NCBI RefSeq assembly: GCF_013359935.1
Contig: NZ_JABMCB010000201.1
Location: 372,001-436,000 of the forward strand
Direction of reading: 5' to 3'
Source: Paenibacillus xylanilyticus
Lineage (GTDB): Bacteria; Bacillota; Bacilli; Paenibacillales; Paenibacillaceae
Length of the DNA: 64,000 bases
The notes under the pieces are model-generated. The model was not told where the DNA came from. It was given only the letters and a program-made list of their open reading frames with translations, and searched no databases. Positions 1 through 7,279 of this stretch are shown in pieces; the stretch's first letter is position 1, and the number at the start of each line of letters is the position of its first letter. Both the position numbers and the translations under genes were made by a program.

Positions 1-403
1 AAGCGAGAATGGCCTGCTCTTCCAGATGGAAGGTGGCGGTGAGTGAAGAGGAACTGCCTTTGAATGGAATAACGCATTCCGGAAAATATTCAAGCACAGC
101 CCCCTTTTGGATCTGGAAGTGATGATTAACCGACGAGGGAAGCGAAGGCGTGGGATGGAGCCGTGTAGCTGACGTGCTGCTCAGCATCACATGGGTGCCT
201 TCGTCCAAATGCCACTTGGAATGATAATGGTCTCCGTTAAGAACACCGGGGGAGACGTCGGATGTGTAGATGCATAAACCACCCCCGCCGCCCGGAGGGC
301 GAAAGGATCGACTAAATCGGAGAGGGGCGCTATAAAAACGATCCGTCATGACCGTGCGTCCCCCTTGAAGAGCGAATGTGGCTTGAAGCTCGCTGCGTCG
401 CAT
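1..403 (-). CDS. ureD: Urease accessory protein UreD (partial, C-terminus beyond window)
   Basis: The first 134 codons of UreD/UreH, the scaffold that binds apo-urease and, with UreF and UreG, helps insert nickel. The N-terminus reads MRRSELQATFALQGGRT, followed by the early UreD pattern of a beta-rich region (HYHSKWHLDEGTHVML, then SATRLHP). The ATG at 403 has AAGGAG five bases upstream, so I chose it. The frame stays open further upstream to about 460, so a longer form is possible but has no ribosome site. It is the last visible gene of the leftward urease operon, 61 bp after ureG. No unusual bases seen. The C-terminal half lies outside the window. Confidence 0.85.
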   Translation of the reverse strand, partial: MRRSELQATFALQGGRTVMTDRFYSAPLRFSRSFRPPGGGGGLCIYTSDVSPGVLNGDHYHSKWHLDEGTHVMLSSTSATRLHPTPSLPSSVNHHFQIQKGAVLEYFPECVIPFKGSSSSLTATFHLEEQAILA

Positions 404-464
404 CACGGCTCCTTCAGCATGAGTGCCCGCCTTAGTCGTGGTTCCTTCCAATACGGAAGATGAA

Positions 465-1187
465 TTAATGGGTGTGAGCTGAGCCGTGGTCATGGCTGTG
501 TGAATGCTGATGCGCAGCGGCAGCATCGTCATCCATGTATTGATGTTCAAGCCAGTGCACGATCTCGGATACGCCTTCACCGCTCATCAGGTTCGACATT
601 ACATATGGGCGTCCTTCCCGTACGCGCTCGGTATCATCCTTCATGACTTGCAGGCTTGCGCCAACATAAGGGGCGAGGTCGGTCTTGTTGATCAGCAGAA
701 GATCTGAGCGTGTGATTCCGGGACCGCCTTTGCGGGGCAGTTTTTCCCCTTGGGCAACGTCAATGATGTAAATGAAGACATCAGCGAGTTCCGGGCTGAA
801 TGCAGCAGAGAGGTTATCGCCGCCACTCTCGATGAAGATGAGTTGCAGATCGGGAAAACGTTCGACTAATTCATCCACAGCTTCGAAATTCATCGAAGCA
901 TCCTCACGAATGGCCGTATGTGGGCATCCGCCTGTCTCTACGCCGATAATGCGTTCAGGTGCAAGGGCATTTTGACGCAGCAAGATCTCGGCATCTTCCT
1001 TGGTATAAATGTCGTTGGTAATGACTGCCAGACTATAACGGGTACGCAGTGCCTTGGAAAGCTTCTCCACGAGAGCGGTTTTACCTGAGCCTACCGGGCC
1101 TCCAATGCCGATTCGCATAGGTCTGCTGCGATCGAATGCCTTACGTTCCCACTCCGGATGATGCGTATGATTAGCTCCTCCACACAT
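465..1187 (-). CDS. ureG: Urease accessory GTPase UreG
   Basis: A 240-residue SIMIBI-class GTPase that drives nickel insertion into urease. The P-loop GGPVGSGKTALVEKL lies near residue 28, and ESGGDNLSAAFSPEL and the guanine-specifying NKTD follow in the expected order. The start is the ATG at 1187, preceded by AAGGAGG; an open frame upstream to 1313 has no ribosome site and overlaps ureF. Both ends are rich in histidine: MCGGANHTHH at the start and HQHSHSHDHGSAHTH at the end. Plain UreG proteins are about 205 residues, so these tails are additions that probably bind nickel. No ureE is visible in this operon, and the tails may take over nickel delivery (inference). Confidence 0.93.
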   Translation of the reverse strand: MCGGANHTHHPEWERKAFDRSRPMRIGIGGPVGSGKTALVEKLSKALRTRYSLAVITNDIYTKEDAEILLRQNALAPERIIGVETGGCPHTAIREDASMNFEAVDELVERFPDLQLIFIESGGDNLSAAFSPELADVFIYIIDVAQGEKLPRKGGPGITRSDLLLINKTDLAPYVGASLQVMKDDTERVREGRPYVMSNLMSGEGVSEIVHWLEHQYMDDDAAAAHQHSHSHDHGSAHTH

Positions 1188-1251
1188 AACAAATTCCTCC
1201 TTGGTTATCTTCTTTATTTTAAAAGAAAGTCGATATTGATCATGATTGCTG

Positions 1252-1947
1252 TTAGGACATAAATAGACGGGCAGGTAAGCTTTCATGCCGCATGGCATAG
1301 ATTTCCTGGGCAATACCGAAACTGTGCATGTCTTCCGGGTCGTGGTCCCGAATCCGAATCCATTCGGACTCGATATCGTTTAACAGTTTTTGTATGAGCA
1401 TCTGGGCCTCGGTCTGCCCGATCGGCAGGAGACGCAAAGCACTGTTTACATAAGCATTCACAGAGGTATACAAATGTCCGGTAACCGCCTCGTCCAATCC
1501 AATCTCCAACTGATAGTTGATATACCCATGAATGGTGGTTATGCCGCAAAAAGCACCGTGTTCCAGCACGGCTTCGTCAATGAGTGAGAAGTCCATCCAA
1601 GGGTAGAGAGAACGGGCGAGTTTCAGAAGTCGCTTGCCCATCTTGTGTCCGCTTTCCCTGATTTCGCGGGGGGTACGCTGGGCATGCACTCGCTTGTCAT
1701 AGAGCGCAAGTAGGGCTGCATTCCGTTCCTCCAATGCGTGGTAGACTCCTTTAATAGCGAGCCCGTCAAGCCGAACAAGACTGGAATGAAGCTGGCTGCG
1801 AATAAATTGTTCGAGCTCGGCGGTTGTTCGAATGGTACCGTCATGAGTGTATGCTTCCAGGCCAAACGAGTGGGAGAACCCGCCAATGGGCAGGGCAGAG
1901 TCGAGCAGTTGAACATAACGAAGCAGCTTCGTACCGCTATGCATCAT
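1252..1947 (-). CDS. ureF: Urease accessory protein UreF
   Basis: A 231-residue all-helical UreF, which bridges UreD and UreG in the urease activation complex. Recognised by LLDSALPIGGFSHSFGLEAY near the N-terminus, VRLDGLAIKGVY and LARSLYP in the middle, and the truncated helical C-terminus. The start is ATG 1947 (or the adjacent ATG 1944) after GGGAGGACA. ureG follows after 64 bp. The upstream gap to ureC (about 320 bp) is much longer than any other gap in the operon and is largely filled by a dispersed repeat. A second UreF homologue lies at 11022-11723. Confidence 0.92.
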   Translation of the reverse strand: MMHSGTKLLRYVQLLDSALPIGGFSHSFGLEAYTHDGTIRTTAELEQFIRSQLHSSLVRLDGLAIKGVYHALEERNAALLALYDKRVHAQRTPREIRESGHKMGKRLLKLARSLYPWMDFSLIDEAVLEHGAFCGITTIHGYINYQLEIGLDEAVTGHLYTSVNAYVNSALRLLPIGQTEAQMLIQKLLNDIESEWIRIRDHDPEDMHSFGIAQEIYAMRHESLPARLFMS

Positions 1948-2267
1948 GACGAGTGTCCTCCCTTTTTTTTTTTTCTATCTTATTTCCCTCTTCCCAATCA
2001 AAATCTAATATAAAAATAATTTGAGAATATAGGATGGACATAAGTTAACACGATAACGAAGAGGCAGGACGAACCTGAAGAAGCGGAGCTGAAAGCTTTC
2101 TGCAAGAAAGCTGCATCGAAAGCATTGACTTCGCCTTTATCACAAGATCTACCTCTATCAAAAAGGGTTCAAAGAAATCTGGGGATAACAGCGATCGGAA
2201 GGTTGTTCTGCCAGCGTAGTGGCAAGTGTAACAGTCCTTGTATATTCTTGTTATTTTATATTAGATC
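1948..2267. other. Intra-operon gap between ureC and ureF
   Basis: A 320-bp non-coding gap within an otherwise tight operon. A T-rich tract (about 1963-1975 on the + strand) lies just upstream of the ureF ribosome site, and most of the remainder is copy A of a dispersed palindromic repeat (2044-2232). I see no ureE or any other ORF with a ribosome site here. Confidence 0.7.
2044..2232 (+). repeat. Dispersed palindromic intergenic repeat, copy A
   Basis: Begins GTTAACAC and ends GTGTAAC. The internal right arm AAATCTGGGGATAACAG faces a decayed left arm near CGCCTTTATCACAAGAT. It shares the block GGGGATAACAGCGATCGG with copies at 53038-53187 (opposite orientation) and 58475-58627. This copy is longer than the others because of an extra stretch around 2090-2128 that can itself form a small hairpin (CTTTCT/AGAAAG). 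It lies inside the urease operon. Confidence 0.75.
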
Positions 2268-3986
2268 TCAAAACATGAAATAACGCTGTGCCATTGGCAG
2301 CTCCTCTGCAGGTTCACAGGTGAGCAATACTCCATCAGCGCGAACCTCATAGGTTTCGGGGTCCACTTCAATATGAGGTGTCACGTCGTTGTGAATCATG
2401 TCCTTTTTGCTCACCGAGCGGCAACCTTTGACGGGTTCCACCCGCTTGTTCAGTCCAAGCGTTTCCTTGATGCCGGCATCAGCCGCAGCCTGGGAGACAA
2501 AAGTGATGGATCCTTTGGCGATCGCGCCACCATATGATCCGAACATCGGTCTGCCGAACACGGGTTGAGGTGTCGGGATCGAAGCGTTTGGGTCACCCAT
2601 TTGGGCGAAGGTAATCATGCCGCCTTTGATCACCATTTCGGGTTTAACCCCAAAATAGGCTGGGTTCCAGACGATCAGATCAGCTAGCTTGCCCACTTCC
2701 ACAGAGCCGACGAGGTGGCCGATTCCGTGAGCGATGGCTGGATTGATGGTGTATTTGGCGACATATCTCTTGATCCGATCGTTGTCGGATGGTGAGCCTG
2801 GCTTTAATTCCAGCTTGCCGCGCTGTTTCTTCATTTTGTCCGCAGTCTGCCACGTACGAATAATGACTTCGCCTACCCGGCCCATCGCCTGGGAGTCCGA
2901 ACTGATAATACTGAACACACCGAGATCGTGCAAAATGTCTTCAGCTGCAATCGTCTCGGGACGAATCCGGGAATCAGCAAAAGCAACATCCTCAGGGATT
3001 GCCGGATCCAGATGATGACACACCATCAACATGTCGAGATGTTCTTCAACCGTATTTCGCGTATATGGGCGTGTCGGGTTGGTAGAAGAGGGGATCACGT
3101 ATGATTCGCCAGCAGCTCGGATGATATCCGGTGCATGTCCACCCCCGGCACCTTCGGTATGATAGGTGTGTATGGTGCGGCCGTTAATGGCAGCGAGTGT
3201 ATTCTCCAAAAATCCCGTCTCATTCAAGGTATCGGTATGAATGGCTACCTGGATATCATGTTCTCCGGCGGCAGTCAGGCAGGCATCTATGGCGCTTGGT
3301 GTTGTGCCCCAATCTTCATGCAACTTCAAGCCGATCACGCCAGCTTCAATCTGTTCAATGAGCGGGGCTGTGGTCGAACTGTTGCCTTTGCCAAGATATC
3401 CGATATTCATGGGGAAAGCCTCAGCGGACTCCAGCATGCGGTGAATATGCCAGGCTCCGGGTGTGCAGGTGGTTGCTTTCGTACCTGTTGCAGGTCCTGT
3501 GCCTCCGCCAATCATGGTCGTTACGCCTGAAGACAATGCCGTTTGAATCTGCTGTGGGCAAATAAAATGAATATGGGTATCAATCCCGCCGGCAGTTACG
3601 ATCATGCCTTCGCCGGCAATGATTTCCGTGGAAGCGCCGATTACAAGCAGGGGGTCAACCCCATCCATGGTATCCGGATTGCCGGATTTGCCGATGGCAC
3701 AGATGATTCCGTCGCGGATACCGATATCCGCTTTTACAATACCCCAATGATCAATAATAATGGCGTTGGTAATCACAGTGTCCGGTGTGCCATGGCTGCG
3801 AAGAGCCGATGCGGACTGGCCCATGCCATCCCGAATGACTTTTCCGCCTCCGAATTTGCTCTCATCTCCATATACAGCGTAATCGTGCTCAATCTCTGCC
3901 CAGAGCTCCGTATCTGCCAGCCTTACGGCATCCCCGGTGGTGGGTCCGAACATGGAAGCGTATTGTTCGCGAGACATGCGTTTCAT
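2268..3986 (-). CDS. ureC: Urease alpha subunit UreC
   Basis: The 572-residue catalytic subunit of urease (urea to ammonia and carbamate) in the cytoplasm. Metal and catalytic residues are in place: H138 and H140 in DTHIHF, the carbamylated lysine K221 in GLKLHEDWG, H250 in HTDTLNETG, H276 in HTEGAGGGHAPD, and the flap MVCHHL with C323 and H324. Length matches the family (about 570). The ATG at 3986 overlaps the ureB stop (ATGA), with GGAGG upstream, so translation is coupled to ureB. It looks fully functional. Confidence 0.97.
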   Translation of the reverse strand: MKRMSREQYASMFGPTTGDAVRLADTELWAEIEHDYAVYGDESKFGGGKVIRDGMGQSASALRSHGTPDTVITNAIIIDHWGIVKADIGIRDGIICAIGKSGNPDTMDGVDPLLVIGASTEIIAGEGMIVTAGGIDTHIHFICPQQIQTALSSGVTTMIGGGTGPATGTKATTCTPGAWHIHRMLESAEAFPMNIGYLGKGNSSTTAPLIEQIEAGVIGLKLHEDWGTTPSAIDACLTAAGEHDIQVAIHTDTLNETGFLENTLAAINGRTIHTYHTEGAGGGHAPDIIRAAGESYVIPSSTNPTRPYTRNTVEEHLDMLMVCHHLDPAIPEDVAFADSRIRPETIAAEDILHDLGVFSIISSDSQAMGRVGEVIIRTWQTADKMKKQRGKLELKPGSPSDNDRIKRYVAKYTINPAIAHGIGHLVGSVEVGKLADLIVWNPAYFGVKPEMVIKGGMITFAQMGDPNASIPTPQPVFGRPMFGSYGGAIAKGSITFVSQAAADAGIKETLGLNKRVEPVKGCRSVSKKDMIHNDVTPHIEVDPETYEVRADGVLLTCEPAEELPMAQRYFMF

Positions 3987-4372
3987 GATGGATCGCCTCC
4001 GTCCTGTACAGGAGGTGGTGCGAATGCCTTCAGGAAAGTTTCAAGCTTCTGCGGATCTGGCGGCTGGTCAGCCGATCCTTCCGTTAATCCGTTAAATCCA
4101 TGAATCTGACGTTTGCCGCCAAACGTGGTCAGTTCAACCGGCTTCTCCTCGCCGGGCTCGAAACGAACTGCGGTACCTGCCGGGATATGCAGACGATGTC
4201 CGAAAGCCGCCGTACGGTCGAAGTCGAGCGCAGCATTCACTTCATAGAAATGAACATGAGAGCCGACCTGTACAGGGCGATCTCCGCGATTCAAAACAAT
4301 GAGTCGTATCGTTTGGCGATCAGGATGACAGACAATCTCATCCTGTTTTAATCGATATTCACCTGGGATCAT
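3983..4372 (-). CDS. ureB: Urease beta subunit UreB
   Basis: A 129-residue structural subunit of urease. Begins MIPGEYRLKQDEIVCHPDRQ and contains VGSHVHFYEVNAALDFDR and IPAGTAVRFEPGEEKPVEL, the conserved beta-sandwich signature. It starts at ATG 4372 after AGGAGATTGCC and overlaps ureC by four bases. It lies 18 bp after ureA. The C-terminus runs a little longer than the shortest family members, with a proline-rich end (FAPPPVQDGGDPS). Confidence 0.95.
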   Translation of the reverse strand: MIPGEYRLKQDEIVCHPDRQTIRLIVLNRGDRPVQVGSHVHFYEVNAALDFDRTAAFGHRLHIPAGTAVRFEPGEEKPVELTTFGGKRQIHGFNGLTEGSADQPPDPQKLETFLKAFAPPPVQDGGDPS

Positions 4373-4390
4373 GGCAATCTCCTGCCTTTC

Positions 4391-4693
4391 TCAGCGTATG
4401 GGTTCATGCACGGTAACCAGTTTTGTCCCATCAGGAAATGTGGCTTCCACCTGCACTTCCGGGATCATATCCGGTACCCCTGCCATGCAGTCGTCACGTG
4501 TAAGAATAGTACCGCCATATCTCATCAATTCCGCTACGCTCATTCCGTCTCGTGCTCGTTCCATGAGCTCGGAGGTTAACAAGGCGATAGCTTCGGGGAC
4601 ATTTAGTTTAAGTCCGCGTCCTCTGCGTTCGCGCGCGAGATTGGCGGCTACAGTAATCAGCAGTTTTTCTTTTTCCTGCTCCGTCCAGTGCAA
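4391..4693 (-). CDS. ureA: Urease gamma subunit UreA
   Basis: A 100-residue urease gamma subunit: HWTEQEKEKLLITVAANLA at the start and LMRYGGTILTRDDCMAGVP later, both diagnostic. I place the start at TTG 4693 because UreA proteins begin immediately before the EKEKLL helix and are close to 100 residues, and GGAAAGG sits about 11 bases upstream. An in-frame ATG at 4714 would add seven residues (MGKVGLP) but has no ribosome site before it. First gene of the operon. A GlnR/TnrA-like box at 4746-4762 lies upstream. Confidence 0.9.
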   Translation of the reverse strand: MHWTEQEKEKLLITVAANLARERRGRGLKLNVPEAIALLTSELMERARDGMSVAELMRYGGTILTRDDCMAGVPDMIPEVQVEATFPDGTKLVTVHEPIR

Positions 4694-4745
4694 GGGCAAT
4701 CCGACCTTTCCCATAAGAGTATATAGCTTTATGGATCGTGTTATA

Positions 4746-4762
4746 TGTTAAATATACTCACA
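4746..4762 (-). promoter_or_regulatory. GlnR/TnrA-type nitrogen control box
   Basis: TGTTAAATATACTCACA fits the published Bacillus consensus TGTNA-N7-TNACA exactly. It lies about 53 bp upstream of the ureA TTG start. On the minus strand it overlaps the -10 region expected for a TTGACA hexamer (complement at 4778-4783, about 18 bp away), an arrangement that would suit repression. Which of GlnR or TnrA acts here is not visible. Confidence 0.6.
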
Positions 4763-4850
4763 CAGGGTGAATCCTTTGTCAATACGGTTTGAAACATATT
4801 AGCAGCATGCATGAAACGAGTAGGCGTGAAATAAAATTATGTAAGCATTA

Positions 4851-4879
4851 TTGACATGGAGAGTCGGACACTCCATAAT
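4851..4879 (+). promoter_or_regulatory. urtA promoter (sigma-A type) with palindromic spacer
   Basis: TTGACA at 4851-4856, a 17-bp spacer, and CATAAT at 4874-4879. Nearly the whole spacer is a 21-bp palindrome (4856-4876; arms ATGGAG and CTCCAT, nine of ten pairs match). The start of transcription should fall near 4886. A weak GlnR/TnrA-like match is at about 4825-4841, at roughly -50. Confidence 0.6.
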
Positions 4880-4887
4880 TTGGATCA

Positions 4888-4923
4888 ACGAACATTTCGG
4901 GATTAAATGTCCTTAATGTTCGT
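4888..4923 (+). repeat. Inverted repeat in the urtA leader
   Basis: ACGAACATT (4888-4896) and its exact complement AATGTTCGT (4915-4923), separated by 18 bp. It lies at the predicted transcription start and in the 5' leader, 30 bp before the urtA TTG start. It could be a DNA operator or an RNA stem. Confidence 0.6.
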
Positions 4924-4953
4924 CAATAGACTAAAAAAAGGGAGTGTAGGCTA

Positions 4954-6204
4954 TTGAAGAAGAGGTCGGTCAAATTATGGGGTATTTTGCTCGGTGCGGT
5001 CATTGCTTTGACGGGATGTGTAGAAGGGGGAACACCACCTGAAACTTCAGGTTCCGGTGGAACGGGAGAGACTGCTGCATCCAATGAGACAATCAAGGTA
5101 GGCATTCTTCATTCCTTAAGCGGAACGATGGCGATCAGCGAGGTGTCTGTCAAGGATGCCGAGATGCTTGCGATCGAAGAGATCAATGCAGCTGGTGGTG
5201 TCCTGGGTAAACAGATCGAGCCTGTCGTTGAAGACGGCGCTTCGGATTGGCCGACTTTTGCGGAAAAGGCCGGAAAATTGCTTCAGCAGGATAAGGTAGC
5301 CGCTGTATTTGGCGGGTGGACCTCGGCGAGTCGGAAGGCCATGCTCCCGGTGTTCGAACAGAATCAAGGTCTCTTATTTTATCCGGTGCAATATGAAGGA
5401 CTGGAGTCATCTCCCAACATTTTTTATACAGGAGCAACAACGAATCAACAAATCGTGCCGTCAGTAACCTGGTTGCTGGAGAACAGAGGCAAGAAATTTT
5501 ATCTGCTTGGCTCGGACTATGTTTTCCCGAAAACAGCCAATCAGGTCATCAAAGCTCAATTGGCAGCTGAAGGTGGAGAGGTGGTTGGTGAAGAATATAC
5601 GCCGCTGGGCCATACTGATTACAGTACCATCATTAGCAAAATCAAGGCTGCTAAGCCGGATGTAGTTTACAACACACTTAACGGAGACAGTAATGTAGCC
5701 TTTTTCAAACAACTGAAGGATGCGGGCATCACTTCGGAGCAGATGACGACGCTGTCGGTAAGTGTGGCGGAAGAGGAGATTCGGGGAATTGGTGCTGATG
5801 TGTTAAAAGGGCATCTGGCTTCATGGAACTACTATCAGACAACAGATACTCCTGAAAACAAAACATTTGTTGAGAAATATAAAGAAAAATATGGTGCGGA
5901 CCGGGTAACGGCTGACCCGATTGAAGCGGGATACGTAGCAGTGTATCTGTGGAAAGCAGCTGTCGAAAAAGCGGGATCAACCGATGTGGAGAAGGTTAAA
6001 GAGGCGGCAAAAGGACTGGAGTTTGATGCTCCGGAAGGAAAAGTGACCGTAGACGGAGAGAATCAGCATATCTACAAAACCGTCCGGATCGGGGAAGTGC
6101 AGGAAGATGGTCAGTTCAAGGAATTGTGGAACTCCGGTTCACCTGTCAAACCAGACCCTTATTTGAAAACCTACGAATGGGGAGCTTCTCTTAGCAGTCA
6201 ATGA
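4954..6204 (+). CDS. urtA: Urea ABC transporter substrate-binding lipoprotein UrtA
   Basis: A 416-residue periplasmic-binding-protein type I (LivJ-like) lipoprotein that captures urea or short amides outside the membrane. The signal peptide ends in the lipobox LTGC. After a Gly/Ser/Thr linker, NETIKVGILHSLSGTMAISE opens the binding fold, and the C-terminus WGASLSSQ is typical of UrtA. Start is TTG 4954 with AAAAAGGGAG upstream. First gene of urtABCDE, divergent from ureABC; this pairing is what points to urea rather than branched-chain amino acids as substrate. Confidence 0.9.
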   Translation: MKKRSVKLWGILLGAVIALTGCVEGGTPPETSGSGGTGETAASNETIKVGILHSLSGTMAISEVSVKDAEMLAIEEINAAGGVLGKQIEPVVEDGASDWPTFAEKAGKLLQQDKVAAVFGGWTSASRKAMLPVFEQNQGLLFYPVQYEGLESSPNIFYTGATTNQQIVPSVTWLLENRGKKFYLLGSDYVFPKTANQVIKAQLAAEGGEVVGEEYTPLGHTDYSTIISKIKAAKPDVVYNTLNGDSNVAFFKQLKDAGITSEQMTTLSVSVAEEEIRGIGADVLKGHLASWNYYQTTDTPENKTFVEKYKEKYGADRVTADPIEAGYVAVYLWKAAVEKAGSTDVEKVKEAAKGLEFDAPEGKVTVDGENQHIYKTVRIGEVQEDGQFKELWNSGSPVKPDPYLKTYEWGASLSSQ

Positions 6205-6352
6205 CACGATGCTTCATGTCCAAACTTCTGAACTCAAGGATGAGGGTGGGACAACACACCCTCTCACAACGTTACATTAAAGCGTTAATGCGAGTTTCTG
6301 TGATATTTATATCTGTAATGAGAGGCTTTCGGCATGGGAAAGGGGGATGGCA

Positions 6353-7258
6353 ATGGATATGTTTGTTCTGCAAATGTTCAATGGGCTCAGCATCAGTTCG
6401 ATCCTGCTGCTGATTGCGCTGGGGCTCGCGGTAACGTTTGGTCTCATGAATGTCATCAATATGGCTCACGGTGAGTTGATTATGATTGGTGCCTATGCAA
6501 CATATGTGACGCAAAATCTGTTCATTTCGTATGCTCCGGCAGCGTGGTTTGAAGTGTACTTTATCGTGGCTCTGCCGATCGCGTTTGGTGTGGCGGCACT
6601 TGTCGGCTGGCTGCTTGAAGTGGTATTGATTCGACATTTGTATGGAAGGCCTCTGGACAGTCTGCTGGCTACATGGGGAGTGGGGATGATGCTGCAGCAA
6701 CTGGCACGTACCATTTTCGGGGCGCCAAACGTTGGTGTGTCCAGCCCATCCTGGCTTAATGGTGGTCTTGCAATCTCTGACGGCATTATATTTCCGTATA
6801 AACGACTCTTTATCATCGTACTCGTTGCAGTGGTTCTGCTGTGTATGTATCTGTATATATACCGCACTTCTTCCGGGAGACGGATGAGGGCTGTCATGCA
6901 GAATCGGAGCATGGCGGGCTGTCTTGGGATTTCTACCCGACGGGTGGATGGCATGACCTTTGCTATCGGATCGGGAATCGCAGGGGTTGCGGGCTGTGCT
7001 CTGACGTTAATCGGGCCGATTGGTCCTTCGCTCGGAACCTATTATATTGTAGATGCATTTATGGTCGTGGTTCTCGGAGGGGTTGGCAAACTGGTAGGAA
7101 CGGTCTGTGGCGCACTTGGGATTGGCATGTTCAATACGTTATTCGAAACCTACACATCTGCTTCAATTGGGAAAGTGCTGGTGTTTGTATGTATCGTTGC
7201 TTTTCTGCAATGGAAGCCGCGCGGGCTGGTTGCCATGCGGACGCGCAGTCTCGATTAA
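6353..7258 (+). CDS. urtB: Urea ABC transporter permease UrtB
   Basis: A 301-residue LivH-family inner-membrane permease with about eight membrane segments. Begins MDMFVLQMFNGLSISSILLL. The conserved segment NVINMAHGELIMIGAYATY and a later GGVGKLVGTVCGALGIG support the family. I choose ATG 6353 because AAGGGGG is six bases upstream; the in-frame ATG at 6347 touches that site. It is separated from urtA by about 148 bp of non-coding sequence. Works with UrtC as the channel. Confidence 0.9.
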   Translation: MDMFVLQMFNGLSISSILLLIALGLAVTFGLMNVINMAHGELIMIGAYATYVTQNLFISYAPAAWFEVYFIVALPIAFGVAALVGWLLEVVLIRHLYGRPLDSLLATWGVGMMLQQLARTIFGAPNVGVSSPSWLNGGLAISDGIIFPYKRLFIIVLVAVVLLCMYLYIYRTSSGRRMRAVMQNRSMAGCLGISTRRVDGMTFAIGSGIAGVAGCALTLIGPIGPSLGTYYIVDAFMVVVLGGVGKLVGTVCGALGIGMFNTLFETYTSASIGKVLVFVCIVAFLQWKPRGLVAMRTRSLD

Positions 7259-7279
7259 CACGAAAAAGGGGGTTATCTG

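Noticed and set aside
3543..4103. 186-codon frame opposite ureC/ureB
   Set aside because: Antisense shadow; the minus strand carries clear urease subunits.
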